Source: an uncultured candidate division Zixibacteria bacterium (lineage in GTDB: Bacteria > Zixibacteria > MSB-5A5 > GN15 > FEB-12). Taken from it: a stretch of 5,793 bases of DNA. The notes under the pieces were generated by a model. It saw nothing but the letters and a program-made list of their open reading frames with translations. It had not been told where the DNA came from and did no database searches. This document shows, piece after piece, positions 1 to 5,596 of this stretch. Within the stretch, counting starts at the first letter, position 1. Each line of letters opens with the position of its first letter. Position numbers and translations under genes: made by a program. The stretch covers positions 1 to 5,793 of the forward strand of contig CAJVYT010000289.1 in assembly GCA_913009765.1 (NCBI GenBank). Reading direction: 5' to 3'.

Positions 1-323
1 TGCCATTCTTGTGAAACATTAGCACAATCGATAGCCTTGCTAATATCTATTAGAGTTGTCCTGATTTTCTTGGCAAGTATTGAGCCCTTTGCATAACTTT
101 TTAAATCAGTCAATAAATATTGTCTCTGGTTACTAAAAGGATCATCATATTCAAAAACAACGTCCACTGGATGGGAAGGATGATTCTTTTTTTTGTGCTT
201 TTCAGCCTGGACGCACTCGAAATTTTCGTTTTTCGGACCGGTTATTCCCCATCCAAAACGAGAAAAAATACTTCGAGATACTTCCTCTGCCATTTCCATA
301 ATGTTAGAAGTTTCACCGCCCAT
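1..323 (-). CDS. Cassette 7 protein, N-terminal part; possible PD-(D/E)xK nuclease-like domain
   Basis: An open frame of 107 codons without a stop runs off the left edge. It begins at ATG 321-323, with AAGGA about nine bases upstream, 41 bases after the cassette junction. The product starts MGGETSNIMEMAEEVSRS. Around residues 50-75 it has a hydrophobic strand with acidic residues (HPVDVVFEYDD), then after about 13 residues a second strand ending in TDLKSYAKGS. An acidic residue followed by D-x-K at the end of a beta strand is the usual layout of PD-(D/E)xK nucleases, which would make this a candidate restriction-like or defence protein. That assignment rests on a motif pattern alone, with the C-terminal part missing. 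The family itself was not recognised. The reading frame is well supported by the ribosome binding site and cassette position. Confidence 0.7.
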   Translation of the reverse strand, partial: MGGETSNIMEMAEEVSRSIFSRFGWGITGPKNENFECVQAEKHKKKNHPSHPVDVVFEYDDPFSNQRQYLLTDLKSYAKGSILAKKIRTTLIDISKAIDCANVSQEW

Positions 324-358
324 GTTATTATTCCTTTGTATTGGTAAATATAGTTAGA

Positions 359-450
359 GCCGAACGACCTGCATCACCAGCGGCCCACCCAAACTTGCCG
401 CGTCAGCGCCGCCGCGCTTCTTGCCGTCTGGTGAATGCTTTTGTTATAAC
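359..450 (-). repeat. attC: attC site of cassette 6
   Basis: Read on the - strand, the site opens with TTATAAC (R'', 443-449) and closes with GTTCGGC (R', 359-365), cut after the G. The arms GCATTCACCAGACGGC (423-438) and GCCGCTGGTGATGC (371-384) pair completely except for an extra T and an extra A on the first arm. Such unpaired bases on one arm are the hallmark by which IntI selects the attC bottom strand. The 38-base variable loop between the arms is GC-rich. The R'' box begins six bases after the stop of the upstream gene. This is the most canonical site in the window. Confidence 0.87.
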
Positions 451-455
451 AATAC

Positions 456-1871
456 TCACATTGGTAATTTCCAATCCGACGCATATTTTCTGTATTTCGG
501 CTCTTCGGTTTTTGGAGGTATGTGATAATGCTTATCGTCAAAAATGAATGCTGAAGCCATAAGATCTCGCATGCCTCCCAGTCTTTCTATAGACGTTAAT
601 TCACTGGCTACATCTTTATAAAGATTTGAAAAATTATTCGCAGTGTTGTTTTGGATAAATTCCGGCAAAGGGATTTTAAAATTAAATTCAGGAAATTGCG
701 GTAACCCTTTAAAGGCAGCTAAAGAATTGTAAACTTTTATTAAGAAACTGCCCTGCACACCTTGCCCTGTATCTAATCCATAATCATGTTTTAAGTTAGC
801 TGACGCTTTAACAAGTTGTTCTTGCCAATTTTTCACCAACTTATTTGCCTCGACAAGGCCATTTTCATCGTAAGCGATGCGTATTTCTCTTAACAGGCCT
901 CTAATATCCGTAAACGTCTGGGTTCCTTTCAGCTCAAGTGCTGCCTTTATAACTGCTTTAACGTCACCCGCTTCTGCTGTAAGCCAAGCAGAAAATAGTG
1001 GTAACTCGACAGAAATAGCCGCGCTCCTACCGACATCTAGTATTTCAGTAACTGAGGTAGATATATTACCGGCAAGAGATTGTACAAGCTTGGCAGTAAA
1101 ATCATGCCCATATGCCCCTGTTTTTCTCATCCAGTGAATTTGATAAGCATGCCGAATAGGGTGGAGAAATGTATCTGCTTTAAAGTATTTAGCTGCCAAG
1201 CTGTAATAAATTGCTTTGTATGCGAGCCAATTTAATGAAGCAATAAACATATCAAGTGAGCGTGTTGTTCCTCCAAGGCCCCGTTTTTTCGCCTCAGCTG
1301 CTTTCTGCATTTCTTCTTGAGTGTGTACTGTACCGTCTGAACTAATAAGACGGACATCTTGTGACCAACGACCAAAAGTTTCCCCCGCATCAGATAACTC
1401 ATTAAATATTGCCGAACTAATTTCACTGTATTTATGAAATTCTGGCGTGTTCGGTTGTCCAAGCATTTTCATTGTCAGGTAATAAACACTAGTACGAAGA
1501 TCCCAGGTGCAGACCATATTCATTTTCAACATATCAAGAAGCACTCGGAAATCTTGATCAACAAATTCCCCGCCTCGAATTTCTGGCCGTATGGTATTAG
1601 CTTCAGATTGTGCTTTGGTATCTATGGGATCAAGCTGGAAATCTTTTGGGGAAAGAAACCTGATAAAATCAAAATATTCTTTTCTGTCTTTTTGATGTTC
1701 TTCTTTATAATTATCAATACAAATGAGGTCATCGTAAAATAAAATTGCCTGCAAAAAATTTTCTAACGCCATTAAGTCGCCATTAACAGTATCAGGATTT
1801 TTTACGACAACTTTTCCCATTACTCTCTGTATGGAAGTTAGTGATGCATTGTCAATTAACGCGTACGACAT
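456..1871 (-). CDS. Cassette 6 protein of unknown function, 471 aa
   Basis: The frame starts at ATG 1869-1871, with AAAAGGAT about five bases upstream and 21 bases after the cassette junction, which settles the start. It ends with TGA at 456-458, just before its attC. The product begins MSYALIDNASLTSIQRV. It is predicted to be mainly helical and soluble, with no signal peptide and no clear membrane segment. An early hydrophobic/acidic stretch (ALENFLQAILFYDDLICIDN, residues about 36-55) looks like a core helix-strand unit. There is a histidine-containing stretch HPIRHAYQIHW near residue 245 and a C-terminal end rich in charged and aromatic residues. I do not recognise the family and see no catalytic motif that would justify a function. 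It is unusually long for a cassette gene. The gene is AT-rich while its attC is GC-rich, as is common in cassettes. Confidence 0.85.
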   Translation of the reverse strand: MSYALIDNASLTSIQRVMGKVVVKNPDTVNGDLMALENFLQAILFYDDLICIDNYKEEHQKDRKEYFDFIRFLSPKDFQLDPIDTKAQSEANTIRPEIRGGEFVDQDFRVLLDMLKMNMVCTWDLRTSVYYLTMKMLGQPNTPEFHKYSEISSAIFNELSDAGETFGRWSQDVRLISSDGTVHTQEEMQKAAEAKKRGLGGTTRSLDMFIASLNWLAYKAIYYSLAAKYFKADTFLHPIRHAYQIHWMRKTGAYGHDFTAKLVQSLAGNISTSVTEILDVGRSAAISVELPLFSAWLTAEAGDVKAVIKAALELKGTQTFTDIRGLLREIRIAYDENGLVEANKLVKNWQEQLVKASANLKHDYGLDTGQGVQGSFLIKVYNSLAAFKGLPQFPEFNFKIPLPEFIQNNTANNFSNLYKDVASELTSIERLGGMRDLMASAFIFDDKHYHIPPKTEEPKYRKYASDWKLPM

Positions 1872-1892
1872 ATTTATCCTTTTCAGTTATAA

Positions 1893-2025
1893 CGCCCAGG
1901 ATGAGGAGCGCGCGTAGCGTGTCTGGCTCGATCCGTTTGATGCCCCGGCGGTTAAGACCAGCAATCGATTTGGGAAACACCATGCTCCTCATCCTGGGCG
2001 ATGCCCCCGAGGTACGAGGGGGCAT
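1893..2025 (-). mobile_element. E2: 133-bp gene-less cassette-like element with split palindrome
   Basis: On the - strand the element starts with ATGCCCCC directly after the attC of cassette 4. It continues into GGGGGCATCGCC (2018-2029), the perfect partner of GGCGATGCCCCC (1997-2008). It then has GCCCAGGATGAGGAGC (1984-1999), perfectly repeated in reverse as GCTCCTCATCCTGGGC (1894-1909), and ends with GGGCG at the junction with cassette 6. The central arm thus has its complement divided between the two ends. Joining the ends as a circle would give 25 uninterrupted base pairs, a nine-base loop on one side and a 74-base loop on the other. Unlike normal attC stems there are no unpaired bases on one arm. 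A short open frame crosses this element on the - strand, but it also crosses the attC and looks accidental. Alternative reading: a small inverted-repeat element (MITE-like). Confidence 0.68.
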
Positions 2026-2145
2026 CGCCAAAGTTAACCCGCCAGCCGACCAGTTTTGCAACCAACTTTGAGCGTTGTAATTTGTTTGGCTTAACTCAAG
2101 AAAACGCGCGTGCTCGCTAGTCGGCGTTGAACGCATTGTTATGCC
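2026..2145 (-). repeat. attC: attC site of cassette 4 (long type)
   Basis: Read on the - strand it opens with GGCATAAC (2138-2145), followed by AATGCGTTCAACGCCGAC, which has the spacing of classical 59-base elements. The far arm CTGGTCGGC pairs with GCCGACTAG, then GTTAAC pairs with GTTCAAC leaving one extra C, with a six-base bulge (TGGCGG) in the right arm. The outer ends GGCAT and ATGCC pair as well. The loop of about 60 bases is AT-rich with an internal TTGAG/CTCAA pair. The site is about 120 bases, in the size range of long attC sites such as the Vibrio cholerae repeats. The right end reads GGCG|ATGCC rather than G|TT. The bulge and irregular pairing make this the least regular of the four sites. 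Confidence 0.72.
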
Positions 2146-2209
2146 ATTTTTCCTCATAATTCTAGTTAGTTAGGTGAGTTTACAATTCTTTTTTTATGTG
2201 TGAATTCCA

Positions 2210-3001
2210 TTAAGTTAAAATAGCTTCCACTTCTAACCTCACCATTTTTACACTGGTTTTTCCTTTTGAGTCAACAGGATGAAATTTTGAATATTGCTCA
2301 ATGATGTGGGTTAGAAAACTTTCTCTTTCATTTTCAGGGAGTTGGTCTGTATATGGAAACCATGTAGTTCTTAACCAACCTTTAAGTTTATCAGTACTCT
2401 CATGCACCATGTCTTTTGGTATGAGTTCTATGCGTTTTGCTTTATAGCCTGCTTGTGGTAGCCATTTTTCATAGTCTTCTATTTTGCAAAAGTTATACGG
2501 GAATACAAATGAGGTGAAATATTTTGCCCATTTACCGTCCTCCGTTGCTATGGTAACTATTTTCAAAATATCTTCTGCATTTCCATAGCCTCCCATTTGA
2601 AATAATATTTTTGATTTGCTATGCAGATTATTTTTTAATTGTATGAGGACAGCTTTATGATCTTTTACCCAATGAAGAACAGCATTAGAGAAAACAACAT
2701 CAAATTTTTCTTCAAACGATAATTTAGTTGCATCCATTATATGAAATGATAAATTTTCTCGGCCAAATTGGCTCCTTGCAAGCTCAATCATATCTTTTGA
2801 CCTATCAATACCAACAACATGGCCATTACTCAGCTTATTGGCGATTGAATTTGTTATTTTACCATCGCCACAACCAATATCAAGTAAATGCTCATTTCCT
2901 GCTAAGGACAATTTTTCTAGTAATTCGTTAGCCCATGATTCTTGAGCTGATGAATTGTTTGCGTAATCTTTAGCATTCCATTTGTTGTTTTTCATACTCA
3001 T
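2210..3001 (-). CDS. Class I SAM-dependent methyltransferase, trans-aconitate methyltransferase-like
   Basis: The product transfers a methyl group from S-adenosylmethionine to an unknown acceptor. Counting from the start chosen here (263 aa), motif I is LLDIGCGDGK at about 39-48, the acidic residue binding the ribose is in VVGIDRSKDM near 66, IMDATKLSF follows near 88-96, and FSNAVLHWVKD (about 104-114) is motif IV. The C-terminal layout, with YTDQLPENERESFLTHI and a final VKMVRLEVEAIL, matches the trans-aconitate methyltransferase (Tam) group, whose members methylate small carboxylic acids. Substrate is not determined. An ATG at 3037 would add 12 residues, but it is formed by the very first bases of the cassette and has no ribosome binding site. 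ATG 2999-3001 has AGAAG ten bases upstream, and ATG 2993-2995 is a third choice. The stop is TAA at 2210-2212, and the attC begins 64 bases further on. Confidence 0.85.
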   Translation of the reverse strand: MSMKNNKWNAKDYANNSSAQESWANELLEKLSLAGNEHLLDIGCGDGKITNSIANKLSNGHVVGIDRSKDMIELARSQFGRENLSFHIMDATKLSFEEKFDVVFSNAVLHWVKDHKAVLIQLKNNLHSKSKILFQMGGYGNAEDILKIVTIATEDGKWAKYFTSFVFPYNFCKIEDYEKWLPQAGYKAKRIELIPKDMVHESTDKLKGWLRTTWFPYTDQLPENERESFLTHIIEQYSKFHPVDSKGKTSVKMVRLEVEAILT

Positions 3002-3037
3002 ATTTTCATGACTTCTATGTTGATTTTTTTTAGGCAT

Positions 3038-3125
3038 CGTTGCAAATCACCGGCAGCAGAAAGCAGAGCGACGAGGAACGAGGAGCGGCGCTTTTTGCTG
3101 TCCGAGTGCATTTGCCTTGTTAGCC
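3038..3125 (-). repeat. attC: attC site of cassette 3
   Basis: Read on the - strand, GGCTAAC (3119-3125) forms R''. The arms are GCAAATGCACTCGGACAGCA (3096-3115) and TGCTGCCGGTGATTTGC (3042-3058). They pair perfectly over 17 bases once an extra G, T and A on the first arm are left unpaired, which is the standard recognition feature of attC. The variable loop (3059-3095) is about 37 bases. The site ends AACG|ATGCC, so the expected GTT at the crossover is replaced by GAT. R'' lies 11 bases after the stop of the upstream gene. Confidence 0.87.
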
Positions 3126-3136
3126 TCTCAAAATTG

Positions 3137-3934
3137 TCATGCGTAATCTTGAAAAATTGAAATAATATCTCCATCTTCAGTGTATTGTTCATTTCGTGAA
3201 AAAAAGTGAACAAATAATGGGTCGGTAATATAATTATCTGCCTTAACGCCCTCAAGTATACGATCATGCAAGTCATAAATCTCAGAAAGCTCCTTTTTGT
3301 TGGTATCCGCTATGCCCCCTAAGAGAAAATTAGTTATAATCAGTACTTTGTTAGTATACTCTTGAAAAAATTTATGAACTACTATCGTTTCGTTTTTGCT
3401 GCTAAGAGTTTCTAAATGTTCTTTCTCGATGTTGTTCCATCCGTTCCATTTCAATAATTTTTCAGGAGGTAAGGACAGATATGAAGAACTGCCAGTAAGG
3501 ATGTTTATCTGGCTAGAAATACTTGGCATATCAACATGTAACATGAAATTTCTAAGCTTGTGAACAATTTTGGAGCAGGGATCTTTTGCAAATGTGTCAG
3601 ATACTTTTTTATCATATTTGGCTTTAAGGTCTGGATTTAGATATTTTCTGCTATAGCGTCTTGAAACATCGACCAGTGTTTTTGCAGATGCGACATAGTT
3701 GTGGATTAGCCTTGCCACCTCACAGTCTAAAGCATTCTTTTGAATTCTTGTTTTAATATCCGGTAGTAAATTGTAATGCATATTCGGAGGGTTTAGTGAA
3801 TACTGTATGAGTTTTGCAGAATTGCCTAAGAATATTTTATAGCATTGCATAAACCGAACACATGCCCAATGAACATTCCAGCCTGGCATACGCTTAATTT
3901 TTTCTCTTTTTCGACTTCGCTCACTTCCATTCAT
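3137..3934 (-). CDS. Cassette 3 protein, 265 aa, HEPN-like RNxxxH motif
   Basis: The frame runs from ATG 3932-3934, 28 bases after the cassette junction, to TGA 3137-3139. A weak GAGA lies about seven bases upstream. A start at ATG 3887-3889 (MPGWNVHWA) would remove a very basic 15-residue lead and is a real alternative. The product is predicted to be helical and soluble. The segment KIVHKLRNFMLHVDMP places R128-N129 and H133 in the R-x4-H arrangement of HEPN ribonucleases and toxins, preceded by a helix with aspartate and arginine residues (DVSRRYSRKY, about 89-98). HEPN proteins occur as RNase toxins, often with an MNT antitoxin, or as parts of defence systems. No antitoxin gene is seen in this cassette. 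The motif is short and could be coincidental. Otherwise the family is unrecognised. Confidence 0.75.
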   Translation of the reverse strand: MNGSERSRKREKIKRMPGWNVHWACVRFMQCYKIFLGNSAKLIQYSLNPPNMHYNLLPDIKTRIQKNALDCEVARLIHNYVASAKTLVDVSRRYSRKYLNPDLKAKYDKKVSDTFAKDPCSKIVHKLRNFMLHVDMPSISSQINILTGSSSYLSLPPEKLLKWNGWNNIEKEHLETLSSKNETIVVHKFFQEYTNKVLIITNFLLGGIADTNKKELSEIYDLHDRILEGVKADNYITDPLFVHFFSRNEQYTEDGDIISIFQDYA

Positions 3935-3962
3935 GCGATTCTCGTTTATTCAATAGGCTAAT

Positions 3963-4119
3963 CGCGGTGCTGACCCGCGCCGGGGGCAGTGCAAACAAGC
4001 GCAGCTTGGTTGTGCTGTTCACGGTGTCGGGTCGAGCATCTTGTTCCGGCGCGGAGCGACGGCACAAGGTGCTCGACGCAGTCAGCACCGCGATTCCTGG
4101 CGGCGCAGCCGCCAGGAAT
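3963..4119 (-). mobile_element. E1: 157-bp gene-less cassette-like element with split palindrome
   Basis: On the - strand the element begins ATTCCTGGCGGC, has a three-base loop TGC, and then the perfect complement GCCGCCAGGAAT followed by CGCGGTGCTGAC. Its other end is GTCAGCACCGCG at the junction with cassette 3. The inverted repeat AATCGCGGTGCTGAC occurs at 3960-3974 and reversed at 4081-4095. A 16-base-arm hairpin lies at 4089-4123. In a circle closed at the boundaries, 24 consecutive bases would pair without error. The element is flanked by an eight-base direct repeat CCGCGATT (on + at 3960-3967 and 4117-4124), as either cassette insertion or target duplication would give. Several short open frames cross it on both strands, but they also run through the neighbouring attC and show no ribosome binding site. 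Confidence 0.68.
4031..4077. repeat. Nested inverted repeat inside E1
   Basis: The arms GTCGAGCATCTTGTTCCG (4031-4048) and CGGCACAAGGTGCTCGAC (4060-4077) are complementary at 16 of 18 positions, the exceptions being wobble-type changes, with an 11-base loop. A second, weaker hairpin lies at about 3986-4016 (CAAGC-GCA-GCTTG core). Together they make the interior of E1 highly foldable, whereas the interior of E2 shows no comparable hairpin. Confidence 0.7.
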
Positions 4120-4174
4120 CGCGGGCATAAGGCGCGGCGGCTTTTTGCCGTCGCTCTTAATGCCCTTGTTCGCA
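4120..4174 (-). repeat. attC: attC site of cassette 1
   Basis: Read on the - strand it opens with TGCGAAC (4168-4174), the exact complement of GTTCGCA at the start of cassette 1. The first arm GGGCATTAAGAGCGACGGC (4147-4165) pairs with the arm ending GCGCCTTATGCCC (4123-4141). Seventeen bases are matched, and T, A and A are left unpaired on the first arm. The loop is about five to eight bases (AAAAA core), so this is a short attC of about 55 bases, the size common in class 1 integron cassettes. It ends CCCGCG|ATTCC, with A in place of the first T of the crossover. It starts 18 bases after the stop of the upstream gene. Confidence 0.85.
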
Positions 4175-4191
4175 AAAACTGTCAACAGAAG

Positions 4192-5451
4192 TTACTTGTT
4201 TAGTGGCGTTGGAATCAGGTCCAAAAGTGGGATCACCGAGCAGAATATTGCCATTGCCAGCCACCACACTAACATTAGCCTTTTTGTTAGACCTGATCCA
4301 AAGAATATCTGCCCCAAGTGCGTGATGAAACACGCGGTTACGAGTATCGTTCCAAAGGTGCGGATCCATATACAGAGAACGGCGGAAGAAACTGGAAGAA
4401 AGAATGCGAATGGTGCCGTAATGAGCATTGTCAGAAACGACAACCAAGACACCAGCTTTGCCCTTGTTGTCCACCATGCACTGAAAGCCACTATCCTTGC
4501 CTCGAACGCTTCGACCGCGAGAAATGCAAGGACGCTCAAAAACACAATGACGCAGGCGATAAGATTTCCGCCTTCAGAAGACAGATTGGCATTCTGAAGG
4601 CGTGCGATGATGTACGCTGCCTCGAATGCGAAGACGGCCCCGAAGCCTCCCATGAGCAGTGATGAACCCAACGGATCGATCGCGTGAGTTTTTAGGTTTT
4701 CGGCAATGCTCTTCAATACAGAGGCAGTGTCATCTTGGGGACATGAGATACGGGAGCCAACGATGCGGATCCTGTTTAGCAGATTGGCAGCGTTGCCTAA
4801 GATGAGAATTCTGTCAGTTTGGATGTCGACTATTGTCTTGCCTATTATACCGGACTTGCCCGTTTCCGCTTCTGTGCGCAGATCGAATGGATGCTGCATC
4901 TTTAATCTGGCAATCTGACGGATGAGAGTGGGCGGTAGATTGGGGACCAAGAAGGCGCGGACACCTTCGCAATGTGGGTTGGCATCGTGAAGGCAGAAGA
5001 CCGGAGCAATAAAACCGGAAGATGTCTTTGCACTAAGCCGTTGCCATTTGCGTTCAAGAAGTCGAAGAGCGGCGTCTACGGATAGAAAACCACGAGATTC
5101 CGATTCCGCAACAGTGAATAGAGCGATATGCCCGTTCTCGTCCCTGAATAGTCCTGTAATCCAGAATTTGTGAACACGGAGGAATCGTGGTTCCCAAGTG
5201 TGTTCGAAAGTAAACCGAGCAATTCGCGATATCCTCCCTGATAGCCTGAGCCACAGTTGGAAGAGATCGTAGGCAATTCTCTCTTTCGTACCCTTGAGTT
5301 TCAATTTCACTAATTGCCAATGGTGCATCCATGACTTTTTCAGAAAACGCAATCCCGACATGCAGGAAGTGACGCAGATACAGCCGACACGCCTGAATAT
5401 CTGGGAAATATACTCCCTCGTTGCTCTTTTTTTGACTGCGACTCTTTTCAT
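4192..5451 (-). CDS. Cassette 1 membrane protein of unknown function; N-terminal third possibly frameshifted
   Basis: The frame ends at TAA 4192-4194. ATG 5449-5451 is the first ATG inside the cassette, 14 bases after the junction, giving 419 aa. The frame stays open upstream to ATG 5562, but that lies beyond attI and is unlikely to belong to the cassette. No good ribosome binding site is seen. From about residue 80 on, the protein looks genuine: a soluble region (for example HKFWITGLFRDENGHIALF), then about five hydrophobic segments near 262-283, 297-320, 333-363, 367-384 and 392-413, pointing to an inner-membrane protein with a cytoplasmic N-terminal domain. Residues 1 to about 75 are rich in K, R, W and C. 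A different frame (5054-5467) gives a more protein-like sequence there, including GVYFPDIQACRLYLRHFLHV. A lost base in the A7 run near 5430 and a gained base near 5210-5290 would explain this. Family not recognised. Confidence 0.65.
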   Translation of the reverse strand: MKRVAVKKRATREYISQIFRRVGCICVTSCMSGLRFLKKSWMHHWQLVKLKLKGTKERIAYDLFQLWLRLSGRISRIARFTFEHTWEPRFLRVHKFWITGLFRDENGHIALFTVAESESRGFLSVDAALRLLERKWQRLSAKTSSGFIAPVFCLHDANPHCEGVRAFLVPNLPPTLIRQIARLKMQHPFDLRTEAETGKSGIIGKTIVDIQTDRILILGNAANLLNRIRIVGSRISCPQDDTASVLKSIAENLKTHAIDPLGSSLLMGGFGAVFAFEAAYIIARLQNANLSSEGGNLIACVIVFLSVLAFLAVEAFEARIVAFSAWWTTRAKLVSWLSFLTMLITAPFAFFLPVSSAVLCIWIRTFGTILVTACFITHLGQIFFGSGLTKRLMLVWWLAMAIFCSVIPLLDLIPTPLNK

Positions 5452-5454
5452 TTT

Positions 5455-5515
5455 TGTTTGCGAACAAGTTGTTCTCTGTTTTCCTGATATCACCTCAACC
5501 TCATGGTGAGTTGAG
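5455..5515 (-). other. attI: attI core and adjoining inverted repeats
   Basis: The recombination point is G|TTCGCA on the - strand (boundary 5464/5465). Around it lies the palindrome GAACAAGTTGTTC (+ 5462-5474), two head-to-head boxes as expected for the L and R integrase sites of attI. A second inverted repeat, CTCAACCTCA (5494-5503) and TGAGTTGAG (5507-5515), with one unpaired C, stands about 20 bases closer to the integrase gene and may be an accessory binding site. The position between intI and the first cassette, plus the match of TTCGCA to R'' of cassette 1, fixes the identity. The outer limits are a guess. Confidence 0.7.
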
Positions 5516-5537
5516 AACGATTGCCCACCTGTGTTAG

Positions 5538-5585
5538 CTGTTTTTAACCGGATATCATTCATCCGCGGGTGATATCTAAAAACAG
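5538..5585. promoter_or_regulatory. Inverted repeat in the intI leader, possible operator
   Basis: CTGTTTTTA-ACCG-GATATCA (5538-5557) is mirrored by TGATATC-TAAAAACAG (5570-5585), differing by a four-base insertion in the first arm. The repeat ends 11 bases before the integrase start codon and overlaps the probable ribosome binding site AGGA (5584-5587). A further inverted copy, TGATATCACC, lies at 5485-5494. A symmetrical protein-binding site controlling intI or the divergent array promoter is plausible. The CTG...CAG ends recall LexA boxes, but the spacing is wrong for LexA. No convincing -35/-10 pair was identified on either strand. Confidence 0.4.
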
Positions 5586-5596
5586 GATATTATTAC

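Larger units (their letters stand above)
1..5464 (-). other. Integron cassette array, integrase-proximal part (partial)
   Basis: Five genes lie on the same strand, each followed by an attC-like folded site, and a divergent recombinase gene stands at the right end. Junctions inferred from the G|TT or G|AT crossover are at 5464/5465, 4119/4120, 3962/3963, 3037/3038, 2025/2026, 1892/1893 and 364/365. Four full gene cassettes are supported by base pairing between the R'' box of their attC and their own 5' end: TGCGAA with TTCGCA in cassette 1, AGGCTAA with TTAGCCT in cassette 3, GGCAT with ATGCC in cassette 4, and the palindrome GTTATAAC in cassette 6. This pairing is expected because both ends come from one attC in the excised circle. 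The array continues beyond the left edge. Confidence 0.88.

Noticed and set aside
1894..1999. Treating the 16-bp inverted repeat of E2 alone as a classical MITE or insertion sequence remnant
   Set aside because: The flanking hairpin is complementary to the same central arm and the ends fall at cassette junctions. A cassette-like circle explains the whole pattern better, though the MITE reading is not excluded.
1997..2029. Rho-independent terminator at the GC-rich hairpin with 12-bp arms
   Set aside because: No run of T follows the hairpin on either strand, and the arms are part of the permuted palindrome of E2.
1852..2157. 101-codon open frame on the - strand between the methyltransferase and the 471-aa gene, perhaps a small antitoxin
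   Set aside because: It runs through the attC of cassette 4 and through both inverted repeats of E2, crosses two cassette junctions and overlaps the next gene's start. Its openness is best explained by the GC-rich folded DNA.
3921..4203. Several open frames of 75-84 codons on both strands around E1
   Set aside because: They are made of inverted-repeat sequence, cross the attC junction, and lack ribosome binding sites. Arginine/alanine-rich translations are typical of GC-rich non-coding DNA.
3989..4597. 202-codon + strand frame
   Set aside because: It lies opposite the better-supported membrane protein gene and its attC, and its translation has no recognisable character.
5538..5585. LexA (SOS) box controlling the integrase
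   Set aside because: CTG and CAG ends are present, but they are 48 bases apart rather than in a 16-base box, and no compact CTG-N10-CAG was found in the leader.
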